The position numbers were made by a program, and so were the translations under genes. The notes beneath the pieces were generated by a model. It saw only the letters and a list, made by a program, of their open reading frames with translations. It did no database searches and was not told where the DNA came from. From Ornithinimicrobium pekingense DSM 21552 (GTDB taxonomy: Bacteria > Actinomycetota > Actinomycetes > Actinomycetales > Dermatophilaceae), in assembly GCF_000421185.1 (NCBI RefSeq), contig NZ_ATWJ01000011.1, positions 248,001 to 312,000 on the forward strand: a DNA stretch of 64,000 nt, in the 5' to 3' direction. Within the stretch, counting starts at the first letter, position 1. Every line of letters starts with the position of its first letter. Below are positions 1-7,489 of the stretch, piece by piece.

Positions 1-31
1 AGTATGGCGCTTCGGCCCCGCCGCGGGCCTC

Positions 32-102
32 GCGGGCGTAGTTCAATGGTAGAACATCAGCTTCCCAAGCTGAATACGCGAGTTCGATTCTCGTCGCCCG
101 CT
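32..102 (+). tRNA. tRNA-Gly (anticodon CCC)
   Basis: A 71-nt cloverleaf is readable. The acceptor arm GCGGGCG at the 5' end pairs with CGCCCGC at the 3' end. The anticodon arm has a 5-bp stem and loop TTCCCAA, so the anticodon is CCC and it reads GGG glycine codons. The T arm contains the GTTCGATTC loop. The 3' CCA is not encoded. It is followed by a perfect hairpin. No integrase or duplicated tRNA 3' end was seen nearby, so there is no sign that it serves as an attachment site. Confidence 0.97.
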
Positions 103-112
103 CGCAGACGAC

Positions 113-146
113 GAAGCCCCCGCCGGGTCCGCCCGGCGGGGGCTTC
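113..146. terminator. perfect 15-bp hairpin after tRNA-Gly and cutA
   Basis: A 15-bp perfect stem (arms 113-127 and 132-146) with a TCCG tetraloop lies between the tRNA and the convergent cutA stop codon. No T-run follows in either direction, as is common for actinobacterial hairpin terminators. It can serve both converging units. Confidence 0.8.
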
Positions 147-170
147 TCGCGTCCGGTCCCGGCGCGCGGC

Positions 171-560
171 TCAGGCGCCGGCGCGCGGCTCGTCGGGTAT
201 GCCGTCCGATCCCCTGCGCACCCACGAGGCGTAGGAGGACAGCGCCTGGGTGACCGGCACCGCGATGACCTCGGGCACGTCGTAGCGGTGCTGCGAGACG
301 ACCGCCTCGGCCAGCTCGGGGAAGGACTGCGCGGTGGTCTTGGCCAGCAGCAGCCACTCCTCGTGGTGCTGCACCTCGTCCTCCCAGGTGTAGAACGACA
401 TCATCGGCCCGAGGACCTGCACGCAGGCGGCCAGCTGGCGCCCGACGAGGTCGTCGGCGAGCCGGCGGGCCGACTCGGCGTCGGGCACGGCGACGCGGGC
501 CTCGACCAGCGGCGGCTCGCTCGGTGGCAGGGGCGCGGGCGTGACGGGCAGGGCGGTCAC
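171..560 (-). CDS. cutA: CutA1-family divalent cation tolerance protein
   Basis: The 129-residue protein shows the CutA1 core: an N-terminal VEARVAVPDAESARRLADDL region, then LVGRQLAACVQVLGPM, SFYTWEDEVQHHEEW and the C-terminal HRYDVPEVIAVPV block. CutA1 proteins are small, very stable trimers linked to copper and divalent metal tolerance, although their biochemical role is still debated. The GTG start at 560 overlaps the aminotransferase stop as GTGA, so the two genes are translationally coupled. The N-terminus is about 18 residues longer than the core and is proline-rich. The gene converges on tRNA-Gly. Confidence 0.9.
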   Translation of the reverse strand: MTALPVTPAPLPPSEPPLVEARVAVPDAESARRLADDLVGRQLAACVQVLGPMMSFYTWEDEVQHHEEWLLLAKTTAQSFPELAEAVVSQHRYDVPEVIAVPVTQALSSYASWVRRGSDGIPDEPRAGA

Positions 561-1885
561 CGCCCGGCCTCGGCGAGGGCTTCGTCGAGCAGCGCGACGG
601 CCTGCGCGGCCTCCTCGTGGGTGATGACGCACGGCGGGACGACGTGGACCCGGTTGCCCATGACCAGCGGCCAGACCCCGCGGGCCACGCACGCCTGCTG
701 CACCGCCTTCATGCGGTCGGCCGGCAGCGGCTCGCGGGTGGTGCGGTCGGCCACGAGCTCGAGCGCCCAGAAGACGCCGAGGCCGCGGACGTCCCCGACG
801 ACCTCGTGCCGCTCGGCCAGGGCCCGCAGCTGCGGCCCGAGCGTCTGCTCGCCGAGGGCGGCGGCGTGCTCGATCGTGCCCTCGTCCTGCATGATCCCGA
901 TGGCGGCGACGGCCGAGGCCGTGGCGAGCGCGTGGCCGGAGTAGGTCAGTCCGCCGGGGTAGGGCGTGTGGTCGAAGGTCGCGGCGACCTCCGCGGAGAT
1001 GACCACCCCGCCCAGCGGCACGTAGCCGGAGTTGACGCCCTTGGCGAAGCTGATGAGGTCGGGCCGCACGCCCCAGTGCTCGGCGGCGAACCACGCGCCG
1101 GTGCGGCCGAAGCCCGACATGACCTCGTCGAGGATGAGCAGGATGCCGTGCTCGTCGCACAGGGCGCGCACGCCCTCCAGGTAGCCGGGCGGTGGCACGA
1201 GGATGCCGTTGCTGCCGACCACCGGCTCGAGGATGATCGCGGCGACGTGCTGCGGGCCCTCGGCGGCCAGGGTGTGGCGCAGGTGGGTCAGCGCGCGCTC
1301 GGACTCCTCCTCGGGGGTGGTCGCCCAGAACTCGCTGCGGTAGAGGTAGGGGCCCCAGAAGTGGACGACACCGGGGACCGAGGGCTCCGAGCCCCACCGG
1401 CGCGGCTCCCCCGTCAGCGCGATCGCGCCGGCGGTGGCGCCGTGGTAGCTGCGGTAGGAGGCGAGCACCTTGGAGCGGCCGGTGTGCAGGCGCGCCATGC
1501 GCACGGCGTTCTCGTTGGCCTCGGCGCCGCCGTTGGTGAAGAAGACCTTGTCCAGGCCCTCGGGCGCCAGCCCGGCGACCGCGGCCGCGGCCTCGGCGCG
1601 CGACTGCTCCGCGAAGCTCGGCGCGACGGTGGTGATGCGCCCGGCGGCCTCCTGGACGGCCGCGGTCAGGCGGGGGTGCTGGTAGCCGAGGTTGACGTTG
1701 ACCAGCTGGCTGGTGAGGTCGAGGAAGCGGCGCCCGTCGTGGTCCCAGAACCACGCGCCCTTCCCCCCGGCGATCGGCACCGGGTCGATCTCCTGCTGGG
1801 CGGACCAGGAGGTGAAGACGTGTGCCCTGGACAGCTCGCGGATCCGCGTGCCCAGGGCGCTGTCGGCCGAGGCAGGTGCAACCAT
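557..1885 (-). CDS. class III (omega) aminotransferase, PLP-dependent
   Basis: A 442-residue fold-type I aminotransferase of class III. Visible landmarks are GGAEANENAVRMAR (PLP phosphate region, 119-132), SYHGAT at 146-151, the ring-binding Asp in ILDEVMSGFGRTG (D253) and the Schiff-base lysine in SFAKGVNSGY (K282). Such enzymes move amino groups from omega-amines or amino acids such as taurine, beta-alanine or GABA to pyruvate or 2-oxoglutarate. The substrate cannot be told from sequence alone. ATG at 1885 was chosen because the family core (HVFTSW...) starts about 22 residues in. It is coupled to cutA by a 4-nt overlap. Confidence 0.88.
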   Translation of the reverse strand: MVAPASADSALGTRIRELSRAHVFTSWSAQQEIDPVPIAGGKGAWFWDHDGRRFLDLTSQLVNVNLGYQHPRLTAAVQEAAGRITTVAPSFAEQSRAEAAAAVAGLAPEGLDKVFFTNGGAEANENAVRMARLHTGRSKVLASYRSYHGATAGAIALTGEPRRWGSEPSVPGVVHFWGPYLYRSEFWATTPEEESERALTHLRHTLAAEGPQHVAAIILEPVVGSNGILVPPPGYLEGVRALCDEHGILLILDEVMSGFGRTGAWFAAEHWGVRPDLISFAKGVNSGYVPLGGVVISAEVAATFDHTPYPGGLTYSGHALATASAVAAIGIMQDEGTIEHAAALGEQTLGPQLRALAERHEVVGDVRGLGVFWALELVADRTTREPLPADRMKAVQQACVARGVWPLVMGNRVHVVPPCVITHEEAAQAVALLDEALAEAGR

Positions 1886-1950
1886 GATGCCCCAGTATGC
1901 CCTCCGCGCCGGGCGGTCCGGCCCCGGGGCCGGTGCGGCGCGCCGGGGAC

Positions 1951-2742
1951 TCAGCCGGTCGGCGGGGTGAAGCGCCCGTCGATCGCGGTCCACCCGCCGT
2001 CGACCATGACCTGGGAGCCGGTGACGAAGCTGGCGGCGTCGGAGGCCAGCCAGCAGACCGCCCCGACCATCTCCTCCGGCCGGGCCCACCGGCCCAGCGC
2101 CGACTTCTCGGCGTAGGCCCGGCCCCAGGCCTCGTCGTCGCGGATCTGGCGGGTCAGCGGCGTCTCCACGACCCCGGGCGCGACGGCGTTGACCCGCACG
2201 CCCTGCGGCCCGAGCTCGGCCGCCAGGGTGCGCACGAGCTGCATGACCCCGGCCTTGGTCGCGGCGTAGACACCCTGCCCGGGCTCGACGACGAGCGCCC
2301 GGATCGAGGTCAGGGTGATGATCGAGCCGCTCCCCCGCCGCGCCATGCCGCTGCCGAACGCGCGGACGGCGTTGAACGTCCCGCGCAGGTTGAGCCCCAC
2401 CACCCGGTCGAACTCCTCGCCGCTGTAGTCGAGCAGCTGCTTGCGCACGTTGACCGCCGCGGTCAGCACGAGCACGTCGACGTCGCCCAGCTGGTCGGCG
2501 AGGACGTCCAGGGCGCTCTCGTCGAGCACGTCGACGGGGTATGCCGTGTGCCCGCGGGCCTGCCCGTCCGGCAGCCGTCCGCGGGCCGCCTCCGCGGTCG
2601 CCGGGTCCTTGTCCAGGCAGGTCACCCGGGCGCCCTGGGCGGCCAGGCCGGCGGCGATCTCGGCGCCGATCCCCCCGCACCCCACCACGACCGCGTGGCG
2701 GTCGTCGAGCCGGAACATCTGCGCGTAGTCGAGAGACGTCAT
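1951..2742 (-). CDS. SDR-family NAD(P)-dependent oxidoreductase
   Basis: This 263-residue classical short-chain dehydrogenase has the nucleotide motif VVVGCGGIGAEIA (19-31, with Cys-Gly-Gly replacing the usual Thr-Gly first pair). Its catalytic residues are Ser146, Tyr159 and Lys163 (VYAATKAG). VRVNAVAPGVVETPLT and the C-terminal TGSQVMVDGGWTAIDGR are typical of the family. It probably oxidises or reduces a hydroxy/keto substrate. It lies 65 bp upstream of the aminotransferase on the same strand, so co-expression is possible. There is no clear Shine-Dalgarno, and CAGACT stands 8 nt before ATG, which suggests a leaderless start. Confidence 0.9.
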   Translation of the reverse strand: MTSLDYAQMFRLDDRHAVVVGCGGIGAEIAAGLAAQGARVTCLDKDPATAEAARGRLPDGQARGHTAYPVDVLDESALDVLADQLGDVDVLVLTAAVNVRKQLLDYSGEEFDRVVGLNLRGTFNAVRAFGSGMARRGSGSIITLTSIRALVVEPGQGVYAATKAGVMQLVRTLAAELGPQGVRVNAVAPGVVETPLTRQIRDDEAWGRAYAEKSALGRWARPEEMVGAVCWLASDAASFVTGSQVMVDGGWTAIDGRFTPPTG

Positions 2743-2797
2743 ACCCGCAGAGTCTGCCAGCGCGGTGGACAGACGCGACGCTCCCCCTCACCCGGCC

Positions 2798-3913
2798 TCA
2801 GCGCAGGGCGCTGGGGAACGCCTCGCGGTAGGACCGCCAGGTCCCCTCCGGCGTCGTCACGGACTCCGCGGCCAGCGTCGCGCGGACGATGGCTCGGGTC
2901 ACGACGTCCGCCGCGCCCTGCAGCATCCGGTGGAAGCCGAGCGCGTCGGGAGCGGCACGGCCGCAGGTCGACAGCCCGAAGATCGTGTCGCCGTCGAACA
3001 TCGAGTGCGCCGGCAGCACCGCCCGCGCCAGCCCGTCCTGGCCCGACATCGCCAGCCGCTGCGCCTGCCCCTCGGTCAGCGTCGCGTCGGTGGCGACCAC
3101 GCCGATGGTGGTGGCCAGGGTGCGCGGCAGCGCCTCGGAGCCCAGCTCGACGGCCCGCGCCCGGGCCGCGTCGACCTCGGCGGCCTCGGGGGTATGGAGC
3201 CGCGCACCGGACGGCGCCCCCGGCAGGCCTTCCAGGTCCCCGGGCAGCAGGCGCGAGGCGCCGTAGAGCTCACCGGTGCGGGGGTCGACGGTGGAGCCCA
3301 CCGCGTTGAGGACGACGAGGGCGGCGACCGTGGAGCCGTCGGGCAGCAGCTGGCTGGCCGACCCGGTCCCGCCCCTGAGCCCTCCGGAGACCTGGCCGCC
3401 CGTGCCGGCACCGACCGCGCCCAGCGCGGGCGCCCCGGCACGGCCGTCGGTGCCCTGCTCCCGCGCCCGCAGCGCGTCGTCGCAGGCTGCGGCGCCGAAG
3501 CCGGCGTCGGGGGTGGCGTCCCAGCGCCCGCCCCGGCCGAGGTCGAAGATGACCGCGCCCGGGACGATCGGGACGAGCCGGTCCGGGGCGCCCATCGCGA
3601 AGCCGCACCCCTGCCCGAGCAGCCACCGCATGACGCCGTCGGCGGCGGCCAAACCGAAGGCCGAGCCCCCGGACAGGCTCACGGCGTGGACGCGCTCGAC
3701 GAGGTTGCACGGGTCGAGCAGGTCGGTCTCGCGCGTGCCGGGTCCGCCGCCGCGCACGTCACCCCCGGCGACGGCGCCCTCCGGAGGGGCGAGGACCACG
3801 GTCGACCCCGTGAGCCAGCCGTCGCCGACACGCTGGTGGTGGCCGACCGCCAGCCCGGCGACGTCGACGAGGGTGTTGGTCGGGCCGGGGACCGGCAGGG
3901 GCTCAGGCGTCAC
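2798..3913 (-). CDS. P1/S58-family peptidase (NylC/DmpA-like), cytoplasmic
   Basis: A 371-residue member of the self-processing P1 family, N-terminal-nucleophile hydrolases that include DmpA aminopeptidase and NylC. Landmarks are VGHHQRV, RGGGPGTRETDLLDP, SLSGGSAFGLAAADGVMRWL, the glycine-rich GAGTGGQVSGGLRGG and ATTIGVVATDATLT. In NylC, cleavage occurs between Asn266 and Thr267. The matching Thr here is T268, but the residue before it is Ala rather than Asn. No signal peptide is seen, so it acts in the cytoplasm. The GTG start has a GAGGAG Shine-Dalgarno and overlaps the regulator's end by 11 nt, so the two genes form an operon. A secreted paralogue lies at 40508-41947. Confidence 0.88.
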   Translation of the reverse strand: MTPEPLPVPGPTNTLVDVAGLAVGHHQRVGDGWLTGSTVVLAPPEGAVAGGDVRGGGPGTRETDLLDPCNLVERVHAVSLSGGSAFGLAAADGVMRWLLGQGCGFAMGAPDRLVPIVPGAVIFDLGRGGRWDATPDAGFGAAACDDALRAREQGTDGRAGAPALGAVGAGTGGQVSGGLRGGTGSASQLLPDGSTVAALVVLNAVGSTVDPRTGELYGASRLLPGDLEGLPGAPSGARLHTPEAAEVDAARARAVELGSEALPRTLATTIGVVATDATLTEGQAQRLAMSGQDGLARAVLPAHSMFDGDTIFGLSTCGRAAPDALGFHRMLQGAADVVTRAIVRATLAAESVTTPEGTWRSYREAFPSALR

Positions 3914-4610
3914 GGTGCTTCTCCTCGGGGGTGGGCAGCGAGTCGTCGGCGAGGATGTTGACGATGCGCCACAGGCCGCGCGGCTCGTCGGAGGTCTCGC
4001 GGCTGCGGCGGATCGCCCGGTCCATCAGCGCCCCGAGCTCCTCGGAGAGCCACTGCACGTCCTCCTGGGTCAGCTCGAGCAGACCGGTCTGGATGGTCGC
4101 GCGCGGGGTGGCGTCGCGGCCGCTGCTCCAGTCGGGCGCCCACGCGGTGACCCGGGCGACGACGTCGTGCAGGTCGAGCGCCTCCTGGTCCATGAACGAG
4201 CGCAGCACCAGCTCGTCCTCCGGACCGACGGGGGTCGACGGCGCCGGGATGGAGTAGCCGCTGCCGGCCGCCGTCCACACCCGGTCGCGCCGGTCGCGGG
4301 CGTGCTCCGGGGCCTCGACGATGAGGCCGGCCTTGGCGAGCTGGCGCAGGTGGAAGCTGACGGAGTTGGCCGGGGCGCCGACGAGGTCGGCCAGGTCCGC
4401 CGCGCGGCGCGGCACGTTCTCGTGCATCAGCTCCAGGATCTTGCGGCGCAGGGGGTGCGACACCGCCTTGAGCATCGGCGAGGTCAGCTGCACCGTGCGC
4501 GAGCGCTGGTCGCCGTCATCGGGGGAGTCGGCGCCGCGCGCGACGTCCGAGGCGGTGCCGCCCGGGGTCGGGTCGTCGGGGGTGGTGCCGTCGGGCTCAG
4601 GAGAGGCCAT
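3903..4610 (-). CDS. ArsR-type winged-helix transcriptional regulator
   Basis: A 235-residue protein. After a disordered Pro/Asp-rich start, residues about 43-115 form a winged helix: SPMLKAVSHPLRRKILELM, ADLVGAPANSVSFHLRQL (recognition helix) and KAGLIVEAPEHARDRRDRVW. The C-terminal half is helical and without obvious metal ligands. It is divergent from an MFS exporter across an inverted repeat with 14-bp arms, the usual layout for a local repressor of an efflux pump that also controls itself. Its ATG follows TAGGGT by 6 nt with no Shine-Dalgarno, so a leaderless transcript is likely. The effector is unknown. Confidence 0.88.
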   Translation of the reverse strand: MASPEPDGTTPDDPTPGGTASDVARGADSPDDGDQRSRTVQLTSPMLKAVSHPLRRKILELMHENVPRRAADLADLVGAPANSVSFHLRQLAKAGLIVEAPEHARDRRDRVWTAAGSGYSIPAPSTPVGPEDELVLRSFMDQEALDLHDVVARVTAWAPDWSSGRDATPRATIQTGLLELTQEDVQWLSEELGALMDRAIRRSRETSDEPRGLWRIVNILADDSLPTPEEKHRDA

Positions 4611-4636
4611 GGCGTCACCCTAGCCGTCACCCGCAC

Positions 4637-4670
4637 GCGAAGTTGCGCAAAAACTATTGCGCAACTTCGC
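4637..4670. promoter_or_regulatory. operator: 14-bp inverted repeat between regulator and MFS exporter
   Basis: Perfect 14-bp arms (4637-4650 and 4657-4670) flank the 6-nt spacer AAACTA. Each arm contains the palindrome TTGCGCAA, so two such sites sit 14 bp apart. The arms extend outward by 6 bp with one mismatch (CCGCAC versus TTGCGG). The right TTGCGC is also a good -35 element for the exporter promoter, so a bound regulator would block the exporter. It is one of the most AT-rich short stretches of the region. Confidence 0.75.
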
Positions 4671-4685
4671 TTGCGGGTCTATCGT
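4657..4685 (+). promoter_or_regulatory. promoter of MFS exporter, leaderless
   Basis: TTGCGC (4657-4662), a 17-nt spacer and TATCGT (4680-4685) form a sigma70-type promoter. The exporter ATG begins 7 nt after the -10 hexamer, where transcription should start, so the mRNA would have no leader. The -35 lies in the right operator arm. Confidence 0.6.
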
Positions 4686-4692
4686 CGGCTCC

Positions 4693-6063
4693 ATGACCAC
4701 GACGCACCCGGCCCCCCTCCCGACCGACGACGCCGGGCGCACGCCCCCCGCCCCACCGACGACGCCGGATGTGCGCCCCCAGGACGACCGAGGACGCGGG
4801 GTGCACGCCTCTGCGGCCACCGAGGACGTCAGCCCCTCCACGGCCCCGTCGCTGCGGCGCTCCCGGAGCTACTGGGTCTGGCTGGTCAGCGACACCGGTC
4901 AGGCGCTCGGGTCGTCGCTGCAGTTCTTCCTCGTCCCCCTCCTGGTCGTGATCGTCAGCGGCAGCGCGGCCGCCGCCGGCACGGTCGCAGCCGTCGGCCT
5001 GACCGGGCGGATCGCCACGACGCTGCTCGGCGGGGTGCTCGCCGACCGCCACGACCTGCGCCGCCTGATGGTCCTCAGCGGGCTGACCGCCGCGCTGGTC
5101 GTCGGCGCGATGACGGCGGTCCTCGGCCTCGACCTGGGCCTGGTCGCCCTGGGCGCGCTCAACCTGCTCGCCGGCGTGCGGGCCGGGTTGCTGGGCGGCG
5201 CCTCCAACACCGCGCTCAAGCAGGTCGTGCGCCCCGACCTCCTCCCGACGGCGTCGGCGGCCAACCAGGCGCGCGACGCCGCGGTGTCGATGGGCGGGCC
5301 GCCGCTCGGGGGACTGCTGCTCGGCCTGGGCGCCCTGCCGGCGCTCGCGGCGACGGCTGCGGCATACCTCCTGAGCGCCGCGGCGGCCCTCGTGCTGCGC
5401 GGCGACTTCCGCCCGGTGCGCGCCGCGGAGCCGGCCTCCGTCCGGGTCGAGATCCTGGCGGGGCTGCGCTGGCTGTGGGCCCGCCCCGAGCTGCGCCGGG
5501 TCATGGCCGTCGCCCTGCTGCTCAACCTGGGTCTCAACGCGGCCATCTCGACGCTGCTCTACCACCTGGCGACGACCGGCGAGGCGCCGGCGCGCATCGG
5601 CCTGGTCTCCACCGCCCTCGGCCTGGGCATGCTGCTCGGGGCCGTGGCCGCCGGGCCGGTCGTGCAGCGCTTCGCCTCCGGCTGGGTCGCGACCGTGGGA
5701 CTGTCGCTGGCCGGGCTGTCCATGCTGGTGCTGCCGTTCGTGCCCGGCTTCTGGCCGATCCTGGCCGTGCTGACGGTCGGCATCCTGGGGGCGCCCGCGG
5801 CGAACGCGGCGGTGCTCAGCTACCTGATGCACCAGACGCCCCGCAGCGTCGTGGGCCGGGTCATGGGAGCGGTCGAGCTGGTCGGGGCGGGCGCCACGCC
5901 GCTGGCGCCGGTGCTGGCCGGTTTCGGGCTGGCGCTGCTCGGGCTGCGTCCCACGCTCCTCGTGTGCGCGGCGGTCTGCCTGCTCGCGGTCGGGGCGGTC
6001 GTGAGCAGCCGGGCGCTGCGCACCCTCCCCCGTCCCGACGCGTGGGGGCCGGCCGCGCAGTGA
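4693..6063 (+). CDS. MFS transporter, drug-efflux type
   Basis: A 456-residue membrane protein with about 12 hydrophobic segments. The MFS motif A variant GGVLADRHDLRR stands at 113-124, and a long central loop follows segment 6. The first 57 residues are Pro/Asp-rich and probably cytoplasmic. The start was placed at ATG 4693 rather than an upstream in-frame TTG, because that TTG is in the operator and ATG lies 7 nt after the -10. It resembles multidrug exporters of the EntS/MFS_3 type. Control by the divergent ArsR-like protein is inferred from the shared operator. The substrate is unknown. Confidence 0.88.
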   Translation: MTTTHPAPLPTDDAGRTPPAPPTTPDVRPQDDRGRGVHASAATEDVSPSTAPSLRRSRSYWVWLVSDTGQALGSSLQFFLVPLLVVIVSGSAAAAGTVAAVGLTGRIATTLLGGVLADRHDLRRLMVLSGLTAALVVGAMTAVLGLDLGLVALGALNLLAGVRAGLLGGASNTALKQVVRPDLLPTASAANQARDAAVSMGGPPLGGLLLGLGALPALAATAAAYLLSAAAALVLRGDFRPVRAAEPASVRVEILAGLRWLWARPELRRVMAVALLLNLGLNAAISTLLYHLATTGEAPARIGLVSTALGLGMLLGAVAAGPVVQRFASGWVATVGLSLAGLSMLVLPFVPGFWPILAVLTVGILGAPAANAAVLSYLMHQTPRSVVGRVMGAVELVGAGATPLAPVLAGFGLALLGLRPTLLVCAAVCLLAVGAVVSSRALRTLPRPDAWGPAAQ

Positions 6064-6086
6064 CCCCGCCCATCAGACGGTGGGCG

Positions 6087-6512
6087 CTACAGCCAGCGGG
6101 GCACCCGGGCGACGTAGTCGGCATACCCCTCGAAGCGCGCCGCGAGCGCCCGCTCCTCGGCCGGGACCTGCCAGCGGTCGATCGCCGCGACGAAGCCGGC
6201 GACCGGCAGCAGCGCCACCGGGGAGCGGCGCGCGACGGCGTGCCCGAGCAGGAGGCTGGCCATCCCGAGGTACATCGGGTTGCGGGTCAGCGCGTTGGGG
6301 CCGGTCGTCACCAGCGTGGTGGCCCGGTCGGGATGCTCGGGGTGGAAGGTCGTGCGCGCCAGGGCGAACTCGCGCAGGGCCCCGGCCCCCAGCCAGCCCG
6401 CGGCGGCCACGAAAGGTGCCGAGGCCGCCAGCGTGACCGGCGTCGGGGGCCGGCCGACGCGACGCTGGGCCCAGGCCGCCCCGGCCAGCCAGACCACGGG
6501 CGGGACCCTCAC
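6087..6512 (-). CDS. isoprenylcysteine carboxyl methyltransferase-like membrane protein
   Basis: A 141-residue integral membrane protein of the ICMT/phospholipid N-methyltransferase family. The SAM-binding signature TGPNALTRNPMYLGMASLLL is clear, as is the C-terminal EERALAARFEGYADYVARVPRWL block (E-E-R..F...Y..Y....R..). About three or four membrane spans are visible. GTG 6512 overlaps the stop of the upstream ATPase as GTGA, so it is the last gene of the peptide-transporter operon. The substrate is unknown; such bacterial proteins methylate lipids or small molecules. Confidence 0.8.
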   Translation of the reverse strand: MRVPPVVWLAGAAWAQRRVGRPPTPVTLAASAPFVAAAGWLGAGALREFALARTTFHPEHPDRATTLVTTGPNALTRNPMYLGMASLLLGHAVARRSPVALLPVAGFVAAIDRWQVPAEERALAARFEGYADYVARVPRWL

Positions 6513-7489
6513 GCCGTCCCTCCCGGCTCGGGGCCGCGACGCGCGACGCCGGCGGCGAGGTCCTGGGCGGTGCGGCCGGCGAGCGCCTGGTGCAGGTCGG
6601 GCACGGCCGCGAGCAGGGACCGGGTGTAGGGGTGCTCCGGCGCGGCGAAGAGCTGCTCGGTCGGGGCCACCTCGACGAGCTCGCCCCGCTGCATCACCGC
6701 GACCCGGTCGCACACGTGGCGCACCACCGACAGGTCGTGGCTGACGAAGACGAGGGTCAGCCCGAAGGCCTCCACCACCTCGTCGATGAGGTTGAGCACC
6801 TGGGCCCGGACCGAGACGTCGAGGGCCGACACCGGCTCGTCGGCGACGAGGATGTCGGGGCCGGGGGCGAGGGCCCGGGCCACGGAGATCCGCTGGCGCT
6901 GGCCGCCGGAGAACTGGTGCGGGTAGCGGTCGGCCACGTCCGCCGACAGCCCGACCCGCTCGAGCAGCTCGACGACCCGTTCGCGGTTGCCCTCGTGCCG
7001 GCCCTGGGCGACGAGGGGCTCGGCGACGATGTCACGCACCCGCATCCGGGGGTCCAGGCTGCTCATCGGGTCCTGGAAGACCAGCTGCAGCCGCTGCCGC
7101 AGCCAGCCCAGCCGCCGGGCGGGCTGGTCGTGGATCGGGCGGCCCTCGACGAGCAGCTCGCCGGAGGTCGGCTGGTCGAGCCCGCACAGCAGGCGCAGCA
7201 GCGTCGACTTGCCCGAGCCCGACTCGCCCACGATCCCGAACCGCTCGCCCCGCCCGATGGTGGCCGTCACGTCCTTGACGGCGCGCACGACCGGCGCGGG
7301 CTGGGTCAGCGAGGTGCGGCGGCGCCGGAAGTCACGGCATACCTCGCGCAGCTCGATGGCCACACCCGGGGGCTCCGCCCCCGTGCTCCCCCGCCGGGGC
7401 TCCGCCCCGGACCCCGTCCGCACACCCGGGGGCTCCGCCCCCGTGCTCCCCCGCCGGGGCTCCGCCCCGGACCCCGTCTCCGCCGTCAC
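6509..7489 (-). CDS. peptide/nickel ABC transporter ATPase (DppF/OppF-type) with duplicated N-terminal repeat
   Basis: A 326-residue ATPase with Walker [10 protein letters not shown] (88-96), signature FSGGQRQRISVARAL, Walker B ILVADEPVSALD and the H-loop FVSHDLSVVRHVCD. It would energise uptake together with the other ATPase. GTG 7489 follows a strong AGGAGGT Shine-Dalgarno by about 6 nt and overlaps the upstream stop as GTGA. From this start, residues 5-43 consist of two copies of a 20-residue segment (TGSGAEPRRGSTGAEPPGVR) encoded by a 60-bp tandem repeat that homologues should lack. An alternative GTG at 7363 (VAIELREV) would exclude the repeat but has a poorer ribosome site. Confidence 0.88.
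   Translation of the reverse strand: MTAETGSGAEPRRGSTGAEPPGVRTGSGAEPRRGSTGAEPPGVAIELREVCRDFRRRRTSLTQPAPVVRAVKDVTATIGRGERFGIVGESGSGKSTLLRLLCGLDQPTSGELLVEGRPIHDQPARRLGWLRQRLQLVFQDPMSSLDPRMRVRDIVAEPLVAQGRHEGNRERVVELLERVGLSADVADRYPHQFSGGQRQRISVARALAPGPDILVADEPVSALDVSVRAQVLNLIDEVVEAFGLTLVFVSHDLSVVRHVCDRVAVMQRGELVEVAPTEQLFAAPEHPYTRSLLAAVPDLHQALAGRTAQDLAAGVARRGPEPGGTA
7361..7480. repeat. 60-bp tandem duplication of a REP-like double hairpin inside an ATPase gene
   Basis: Two adjacent 60-bp units (7361-7420 and 7421-7480) differ only in their last two bases. Each unit holds two short hairpins of the form GGGGGCTCCGCCCCC and CCGGGGCTCCGCCCCGG, so four hairpins are packed in 120 bp. The unit length is a multiple of three and the frame stays open through both copies. 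It resembles GC-rich REP palindromes that are normally intergenic. Confidence 0.9.

Noticed and set aside
32-102. tRNA-Gly as the border of an integrated element
   Set aside because: No integrase, no phage or plasmid genes and no second copy of the tRNA 3' end was seen downstream.
3276-6629. An open frame of over 1100 codons on the plus strand
   Set aside because: It runs antisense or out of frame through the P1 peptidase, the ArsR-like regulator and the MFS exporter, all with clear family motifs. Its translation is Arg/Pro/Gly-rich low-complexity sequence, a usual by-product of very high GC.
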